A stretch of 11,954 bases of DNA, from positions 1 through 11,954 of the forward strand of contig JBQGCL010000048.1 of NCBI GenBank assembly GCA_052038485.1, written 5' to 3'. The position numbers and the translations under genes are program-made. This document shows, piece after piece, positions 7,189-11,954 of this stretch. The notes under the pieces are model-generated. The model ran no database searches and was not told the origin of the DNA. It was given only the letters and a program-made list of their open reading frames with translations. Numbering within the stretch: position 1 is the stretch's first letter; every line of letters starts with the position of its first letter. The stretch comes from JACVRW01 sp052038485 (GTDB taxonomy: Bacteria > Actinomycetota > Thermoleophilia > Solirubrobacterales > Thermoleophilaceae).

Positions 7189-7833
7189 TCAGGCTCGCAA
7201 GAAAGTCAGCACCGCCAGCACGCGACGGTGGTCCTGCGGCGCGGGCGGCAGCCCGAGCTTCCCGAAGATCGACGTCACGTGCTTCTCGACGGCCCGCTCC
7301 GTGACGACCATCTGCTCCGCGATCGCCGTGTTCGAGCGCCCTTCGGCCATCAGCTCGAGCACCTCGCGCTCGCGCGGGGTGAGCTGCTCGAGCGGGTCCT
7401 CGCGGCGCGCCCGGCCGACCAGCTGCGACACGACCTCGGGGTCGAGCGCGGAGCCACCCTCGGCCACGCGCCTGACCGCGTCGACGAAGCGCTCCACGTC
7501 CGCCACCCGGTCCTTGAGCAGGTAGCCGACGCCGCCGGCGGCGTCGCCGACCAGCTCGAGCGCGTAGCCCTCCTCGACGTACTGGGACAGCACCAGCACG
7601 CTCGTCTCGGGGTGCTCGGCGCGGATCTTGAGCGCCGCGCGCAGGCCGTCGTCGGTGTTGGTCGGCGGCATCCGGATGTCGACGATCGCCACGTCCGGCT
7701 TGTGCGCGTTGACCTTGCGCAGCAGGTCCTCCGCGTCGCCGGCCTGGCCGACGACTTCGAAGCCCCACTCATCGAGCAGCCGCACGACTCCCTCGCGCAG
7801 CAGCACCGAGTCGTCGGCGACAACTACGCGCAC
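7189..7833 (-). CDS. NarL/LuxR-family response regulator
   Basis: A 214-residue DNA-binding partner of the histidine kinase encoded just upstream. The receiver domain (1-120) has the acidic pair Asp7/Asp8, phospho-acceptor Asp52, Ser83 in the Thr/Ser switch position and Lys107 in GYLLKD. A LuxR-type helix-turn-helix (about 150-195) starts LTPREREVLELMAEGRSN and includes ERAVEKHVTSIFGKLGL. The start is GTG 7833, inside the end of the kinase gene; the two overlap by 10 bases (7824-7833), so translation is probably coupled. The receiver has an insertion-like PPTNTDDGL after the phosphorylation site, common in actinobacterial kinase-coupled NarL regulators. Targets are unknown; the mreB gene follows after 36 bases. 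Confidence 0.94.
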   Translation of the reverse strand: MRVVVADDSVLLREGVVRLLDEWGFEVVGQAGDAEDLLRKVNAHKPDVAIVDIRMPPTNTDDGLRAALKIRAEHPETSVLVLSQYVEEGYALELVGDAAGGVGYLLKDRVADVERFVDAVRRVAEGGSALDPEVVSQLVGRARREDPLEQLTPREREVLELMAEGRSNTAIAEQMVVTERAVEKHVTSIFGKLGLPPAPQDHRRVLAVLTFLRA

Positions 7834-9575
7834 GGGATCTTGGCTGTGATCGTCGTTCCCTTGCCGGGTTCGGAGTCGATTTCCAGGCGGCCCTCGATGA
7901 CCGCGAGCCTATCCGCTAGACCACGCAGACCGGTGCCCGCCTCGGGGTTGGCGCCGCCGATCCCGTCGTCTGTCACGCGCACCACGAGGCGGCCGTTGAG
8001 GCGGCGCACATCGACGGTCGCGTGAGTGGCCGACGCGTACTTGGCGATGTTCGTCAGCGCCTCGGCCACGACGAAGTACGCGACCAGCTCGACCGCCTCC
8101 GGCAGGCGCTCCTCGGGCAGCGTCCCCAGCTCGACCGGCAGCGGCGCGCGCCGGGCCAGGGTCTCCAGCGCGGTGTCCAGCCCGCGGTCGCTCAGCACGG
8201 CCGGGTGGATGCCGCGCGCGAGCTCGCGCAGCTCGCCGAGCGCGGCCTCGAGCTCCTCGCCGGCGCCGTCGAGCAGCTGCTCGGCGCCCGCCGGGTCGTC
8301 CCGCAGGCGGGCCCGGGCGAGGCGCATGTTGAGCGCCATCGAGACGAGCCGCTGCTGGGCGCCGTCGTGCAGGTCGCGCTCCAGCCGGCGGCGCTCCTCG
8401 AGGCCGATGCTGAGCATCCGCTCGCGCGACGCGCGCAGCTCCTCGACCTTCGAGCGCAGCTCCGCGTCGAGCCGCTCGTTGTCGAGCGCCAGGGAGGCGG
8501 CCGCGCCGATCGCGTCGACGTAGCCGCTCTCCTCGCGCGCGATCTCGTCGTAGACGATCGCGGCCACGCACTCCCCGTCGCGCTCCACCCTCGTCACCGC
8601 GCGGCCGGAGCCGGGGGCGGGCAGCGCCACGGTGAGGCCCTGCGCGTCGACGAAGCGCGCGTCTTCGGGCAGCCAGTAGACGAGCTCGACGGATGGGTCG
8701 CCGAGCGCGCGCGCCAGGGCGTCGCGCAGCTCGCCGCGCTGGGGCGCCTCGCCGAGCCGGGCCATCAGCTCGCCGACGGCGCCACTCTGGATCATGCGCG
8801 TGCGCACGAGCGTGTAGAGGAACAGGTACGGGACGAGCGCGAACGGGACCATCGCGGCGACCCAGAGGACGTCGAGCGCCTTGGCCTCGACACCGCTCGC
8901 TTGCGCCGAGACCAGCACGATCAGGAGCAACAGCACCGCCACGCCGGCCGAGTAGACCGGCACCAGGAAGCGCCGCTGGGCCGCCCCCGCGCGTCGCCAG
9001 CGCTTGATCAGAACGACCAGCACCGACACCACGAGGAACGCGCCGACCAGGTTGAGGACGGTCGACAGCGTCCTGACGAGCGACTCGTGCGACTCGATCA
9101 GGATCAGGTTGCGCGGGCAGTCGTCGCAGTCGAGGTCCTGCGGGTCGGCGAACAGCCAGAGGAAGACGTTGCAGACCGTGGTGAGGAAGTAGGCGGCCAG
9201 CACGATGCGGCGCTCGGCGAGCCCTTGGAGCCGCCCGTTTGGAAAGGCCAGCAGCAGGTGCAGGACGACCGCGAAGAAGACCGTCCCGACCACCTGCGCG
9301 AGCGTGAAGACGAGCGGCAGGTCGGAGAAGCTGGCCGCGGCGGCCAGCCACGCGAAGCCGGTGGCGGCCATCAGCAGCCCGACGCCGTTGTCGGGTCGCC
9401 GGCCCCAGGCATAGAGGCCCACGCCGATGAAGCCCCAGCCCGCCAACAGCACGCCGGCGGCCCAGACGCCGGGGGTGTCGATGGTGTCGCTCGTCACCAT
9501 CAGGGCCAGCACCGCCAGCCCCATCACGACCCCCGCCGCCGCGAGCGCCCAGAGGGCGCGGCGCAGACCCGTCAT
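7824..9575 (-). CDS. Membrane sensor histidine kinase, NarL/DesK type (HisKA_3)
   Basis: A 583-residue sensor kinase. The N-terminal half has about eight membrane segments: near 7-28, 35-57, 63-83, 89-110, 123-143, 173-192, 203-224 and 235-257. Basic loops GRR, ERR and KRWRRAGAAQRR place the N-terminus inside. The largest outside loop (144-172) carries CDDC at 150-153. Residues 270-365 resemble a diverged GAF-like domain, then a coiled coil (365-395). The HisKA_3 phosphorylation helix has LERDLHDGAQQRL with His403. The ATPase domain has the N-box Asn509 in EALTNIAKYA, G1 DDGIGGA (536-542) and G2 GTGLRGLADRL (547-557). Its partner regulator overlaps its 3' end. Start ATG 9575 lies 7 bases after the stop of the receiver-only gene, without a strong ribosome site. 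The signal is unknown; the eight-helix domain suggests an envelope or membrane-state cue. Confidence 0.93.
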   Translation of the reverse strand: MTGLRRALWALAAAGVVMGLAVLALMVTSDTIDTPGVWAAGVLLAGWGFIGVGLYAWGRRPDNGVGLLMAATGFAWLAAAASFSDLPLVFTLAQVVGTVFFAVVLHLLLAFPNGRLQGLAERRIVLAAYFLTTVCNVFLWLFADPQDLDCDDCPRNLILIESHESLVRTLSTVLNLVGAFLVVSVLVVLIKRWRRAGAAQRRFLVPVYSAGVAVLLLLIVLVSAQASGVEAKALDVLWVAAMVPFALVPYLFLYTLVRTRMIQSGAVGELMARLGEAPQRGELRDALARALGDPSVELVYWLPEDARFVDAQGLTVALPAPGSGRAVTRVERDGECVAAIVYDEIAREESGYVDAIGAAASLALDNERLDAELRSKVEELRASRERMLSIGLEERRRLERDLHDGAQQRLVSMALNMRLARARLRDDPAGAEQLLDGAGEELEAALGELRELARGIHPAVLSDRGLDTALETLARRAPLPVELGTLPEERLPEAVELVAYFVVAEALTNIAKYASATHATVDVRRLNGRLVVRVTDDGIGGANPEAGTGLRGLADRLAVIEGRLEIDSEPGKGTTITAKIPCA

Positions 9576-9582
9576 CCGGCGT

Positions 9583-9933
9583 TCATAGGAGCGCCTCGAT
9601 CGCGGATCCGGAGAGCTCCGACTTGGGGATGAAGCCGCGCACCCCGTCGCGTCCGGCGAGGAAGCCGAGGTCCTCGACGTCGCGGCTGGAGGTGAGGACG
9701 ATCGCCGGCGAGCGGCCGTTCTCGGTCAACCGAGCGGCCACCTCGAAGCCATTGATGTCGGGCAGCTGCACGTCGAGCAGCACCACGTCCGGATGAAGGC
9801 GAGACACGGCCTCGAGGCCGCTCATGCCGTCCTCCGCCTCGCCGATCACGTCGAAACCCTCGCACTCGAGCAGCATTCGAGCACTCGCCCGAAAGCTCGG
9901 GTGGTCGTCGACGATGAGGACGGAGGTGGCCAT
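9583..9933 (-). CDS. Stand-alone receiver-domain protein (CheY-like)
   Basis: A 116-residue single receiver domain with no output domain: acidic pair Asp9/Asp10, phospho-acceptor Asp54 in VVLLDVQLP, Thr81 in VLTSS and Lys104 in GFIPKSE. All catalytic residues are present, so phosphorylation is expected. The start is ATG 9933 (MATSVLIVDDHPS); the open frame extends further upstream, but that part overlaps the divergent acyltransferase region and is not receiver-like. It is the first gene of the receiver-kinase-regulator-mreB cluster and ends 7 bases before the kinase start. Possible roles are a phosphate sink, a phosphotransfer partner, or a protein-binding regulator of the kinase. The closest look-alikes are NarL-type receivers, and the protein ends right after the receiver fold, so it may also descend from a regulator that lost its helix-turn-helix. 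Confidence 0.9.
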   Translation of the reverse strand: MATSVLIVDDHPSFRASARMLLECEGFDVIGEAEDGMSGLEAVSRLHPDVVLLDVQLPDINGFEVAARLTENGRSPAIVLTSSRDVEDLGFLAGRDGVRGFIPKSELSGSAIEALL

Positions 9934-9941
9934 TTGCGCTG

Positions 9942-9970
9942 ATTCTCGTCCTACCCGGGCTTTTCGCCAA
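9942..9970 (-). promoter_or_regulatory. Possible promoter of the receiver-kinase-mreB cluster
   Basis: On the minus strand TTGGCG (9970-9965) and GAGAAT (9947-9942) are separated by 17 bases, each matching 4 of 6 housekeeping consensus positions. A transcript would begin close to the ATG at 9933, giving a nearly leaderless mRNA, which fits the absence of a ribosome site there. Inferred from pattern only. Confidence 0.35.
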
Positions 9971-9998
9971 TACGGATACCCACACCAGGCCCAAACGT

Positions 9999-10670
9999 AT
10001 GATCCCCGCCGCCATGGAGAGGTCAAGCGAGCCCGACCTGCGGGGGCCGCCACCGCCCCGGCGCGGTGGGCCGTTGACGTTGCTGCGCTTCATGCGGCGC
10101 AACGGGATGCTCAACCTGAAATACGGGGTGCTGCTGCTGCGGCTGGCGGCCTGGAAGCTGCGCCTGCGCGGGCGCCTGCGGCTCGACGGGATCGCGTTCA
10201 TCGGCCCCGGCTGCCGGCTCGAGGTCGGCCGCGGCGCGGTGCTCGAGCTGGGCCGCTGGTCGTGGCTCGGGCACGGCTGCAAGATCCGCTGCCACGAGGG
10301 CCGGGTCGCAATCGGGGCCAAGACCGTGATGGGTCAGGAGTGCACGATCTCCGCCTACCAGAGCATCGAGATCGGGCGCGAGTGCGTGATCGCGGACCGC
10401 GTGATGCTGATCGACTTCGACCACGGCACGGTCGAGGTCGACCGGCCGATCCGCCTCCAGGGCATCTACAAGCGCGACGTGCGCGTGGGCCACAACTGCT
10501 GGATCGGCTACGGCGCCTGCATCCTGCGCGGCGTGACGGTCGGCGACAACGCGATCGTCGGGACCAACTCCGTCGTCACGAAGGACGTCGAGCCGAACGC
10601 GGTCGTCGGCGGCGTCCCGGCTCGTGTGCTCCGCATGCGCAACGAACCGCATAGGATGCGTTTCGAGTGA
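9999..10670 (+). CDS. Hexapeptide-repeat (left-handed beta-helix) acyltransferase
   Basis: A 223-residue member of the LacA/WbbJ/maltose-acetyltransferase fold. The isoleucine/valine-glycine hexapeptide repeats run from about residue 62 to 205, e.g. VAIGAKTVMGQECTI, IEIGRECVIADRVML, VRVGHNCWIGYGACI, VTVGDNAIVGTNSVV. They end in the diagnostic VVGGVPARVLR (202-212). His142 in DFDHG is at the place of the catalytic histidine that activates the acceptor hydroxyl. An N-terminal basic, hydrophobic helix region (25-60) may lie on the membrane. Such enzymes usually acetylate sugars in surface polysaccharide or cell wall; the acceptor here is unknown. ATG 9999 and in-frame ATG 10014 are both possible starts. 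It is divergent from the receiver gene and its stop overlaps the GTG of the lipoprotein gene, implying joint expression. Confidence 0.88.
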   Translation: MIPAAMERSSEPDLRGPPPPRRGGPLTLLRFMRRNGMLNLKYGVLLLRLAAWKLRLRGRLRLDGIAFIGPGCRLEVGRGAVLELGRWSWLGHGCKIRCHEGRVAIGAKTVMGQECTISAYQSIEIGRECVIADRVMLIDFDHGTVEVDRPIRLQGIYKRDVRVGHNCWIGYGACILRGVTVGDNAIVGTNSVVTKDVEPNAVVGGVPARVLRMRNEPHRMRFE

Positions 10671-11954
10671 GGAAGCTCGCCCTACTGGCCCTGGCGGGGG
10701 TGGCGCTTGGCGCCACCGGCTGCACGCTCAACCGCCCCGAGGACCCAGTCGTGCTGAACGGGTCTCAGCTGCCCGCTCTGTCGAGCGTGGCGGCGGGTGA
10801 CGTGGTCGCCTTCCGCTATCTGCAGAGCTGGAGCCAGGTCCCGGTGCAGGTGGACGAGCGCAAGTCGGTCAACTTCCAGACCGTCTACAACAACGCCGTC
10901 AGCGCGAACTTCACGACGACCGTCTACGCCGACCCGGGGACGTTCACAGGCGCCGACACAAACGGAAACGTCGACGCCGACGACGAGGTCGCCTTCATGG
11001 CCAAGGACGTCGGGGTCGAAGCGCCGGGCGACGCGGGCAACCCGGCCGGCGTGGTCGCCGGCAGTGGCGTGAAGGTGCGCGTGCGCAGCACCCTCGGCGG
11101 CAACACCAAGGACGGCTGGATCTACCTGTTCAAGCGCAGCGGGAATCTCGACCCGGGCGCCGGCCAGCACTACGTCAACTACACCTTCAACCTGCTCTCG
11201 GGCGACTACAAGACGACCTACAAGCTCGGCGACGGGCCCAACCCGGAGAACACCACGGTCAGCACGCCCTATTACGTCGACCACTTCTCCGACCGCTGGC
11301 TCAACGACCAGCTCAAGGTCAAGGCCGGCGACGCGACCGAGGTCGACATCCTCGACCGCGCGAAGGCGACGCTCGGCCCGGGCAACTGCGGCCGCTCGGA
11401 GGACACCTTCGACGACGCCGAGGGCGCGTTCGTCGCGAACAAGGTCGGCCCCGTTCGGGCGATCCGCTCCTACATCGGGGCCAACAGCGGCCCCCTCACC
11501 CAGCGCGAGCACGTCTTCTACGAGCAGCGGCAGGACATCCGCACGTTCCTGCGGGTGCACGCGATCCCGGGGCCGTGGGACTTCTTCGACTACTCGTCGG
11601 CCGCCAGCGGGATGACCTACCGCAACAACCTCAACACCGGCGGCGTGACGATCGACGGCGTGCCCGACACGCCGGTCAACGGGCTGCTCAGCTGGGAGTC
11701 GGTCGACGGCCCGCAGGGCGGCCTGTCGATGGTCCACACGAGCCAAACCGACATCACCCCGTTCAACCCCAGCTCGCACTACCTCGACGACAGCACGCCG
11801 GGCGCGGGCCCGGAGACGCAGTGCACGGGCGACGCCCAGGCGTTCGGCGAGAGCGGCCCGTGGCTGAACTTCAACCTGCCGAACACAGACCCGCGCTCGA
11901 CCCCGTTCAACTCGCTCACGTCCACGCGCACGATCTACTTCGAGGCGCCCGGCA
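10667..11954 (+). CDS. Large secreted lipoprotein of unrecognised family (3' end off window)
   Basis: An open frame from GTG 10667 to the right edge, 429 residues visible. GTG overlaps the acyltransferase stop as GTGA, with AGGA about 10 bases upstream. Residues 1-18 are a short signal peptide followed by Cys19 in GATGC, a lipobox with Ala at -3, so lipid anchoring outside the membrane is predicted. After it come SWSQVPVQVDER (54-65), a calcium-loop-like acidic run DTNGNVDADDE (97-107), then long beta-rich stretches with GPVRAIRSYIGANSGPLTQRE (262-281 core), FLRVHAIPGPWDFFDYS and GPWLNFNLP. Cysteines occur at 241 and 386. I recall similar hypothetical proteins in actinobacteria but can assign no function. 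No catalytic motif stands out. Coupling to an acyltransferase suggests a surface or wall role, by inference. Confidence 0.85.
   Translation, partial: MRKLALLALAGVALGATGCTLNRPEDPVVLNGSQLPALSSVAAGDVVAFRYLQSWSQVPVQVDERKSVNFQTVYNNAVSANFTTTVYADPGTFTGADTNGNVDADDEVAFMAKDVGVEAPGDAGNPAGVVAGSGVKVRVRSTLGGNTKDGWIYLFKRSGNLDPGAGQHYVNYTFNLLSGDYKTTYKLGDGPNPENTTVSTPYYVDHFSDRWLNDQLKVKAGDATEVDILDRAKATLGPGNCGRSEDTFDDAEGAFVANKVGPVRAIRSYIGANSGPLTQREHVFYEQRQDIRTFLRVHAIPGPWDFFDYSSAASGMTYRNNLNTGGVTIDGVPDTPVNGLLSWESVDGPQGGLSMVHTSQTDITPFNPSSHYLDDSTPGAGPETQCTGDAQAFGESGPWLNFNLPNTDPRSTPFNSLTSTRTIYFEAPG

Noticed and set aside
6544..8025. A 493-residue open frame on the plus strand
   Set aside because: It crosses the opposite strands of mreB and the response regulator and shows no domain.
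8022..9632. A 536-residue open frame on the plus strand
   Set aside because: Antisense to the histidine kinase, whose motifs are complete; its own translation is low-complexity and Arg/Gln/His/Asp-rich.
10682..11779. A 365-residue open frame on the minus strand
   Set aside because: Antisense to the lipoprotein frame, which has a signal peptide, a lipobox and a ribosome site; the antisense product is Val/Asp/Arg low-complexity.

Overview
The window is GC-rich, about 70% by eye, with actinobacterial-style coding: GTG and TTG starts, 4-base GTGA overlaps between genes, and little spacing. The gene content fits a soil actinobacterium: an F420-type DDN-family reductase, NarL-type two-component systems, MreB, and Solirubrobacter-like secreted proteins. 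My best guess from memory of similar proteins is class Thermoleophilia (Solirubrobacter/Conexibacter-like). This is inference; there is no rRNA or marker gene to settle it. Twelve protein genes cover nearly everything, and no gap without a gene exceeds about 70 bases. I see no tRNA, rRNA, CRISPR array, insertion sequence or phage gene.

Layout. (A) Minus strand, 4159 to 1: an ABC exporter ATPase, its 10-TM FtsX/MacB-type permease (GTGA overlap), then after 25 bases a secreted protein. That protein carries RTX-like calcium-binding repeats and the start of an M15-type peptidase domain, and runs off the left edge. (B) Plus strand, 4223-4981: a class I SAM methyltransferase, divergent from A. (C) Minus strand, 5572-5003: a TetR repressor, divergent from a plus-strand DDN-family reductase (5624-6130). 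Between them lies a perfect 10+5+10 palindrome that is almost certainly the TetR operator. (D) Minus strand, 9933 to 6127: a tight four-gene cluster of stand-alone receiver protein, 8-TM NarL-type histidine kinase, NarL-type response regulator and MreB-type actin. (E) Plus strand, 9999 to the right edge: a hexapeptide-repeat acyltransferase overlapping by GTGA a large lipoprotein of a family I cannot name.

How the genes may work together. Much of the window points to the cell envelope: a MacB/FtsX transporter next to a probable wall peptidase, MreB linked to a membrane sensor kinase, and an O-acyltransferase coupled to a lipoprotein. The TetR/reductase pair looks like a self-contained detoxification switch. 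The most unusual arrangements are the MreB-two-component cluster, the RTX-peptidase beside the ABC exporter, and the unnamed lipoprotein. Nothing here is a clearly new defence or mobile system.
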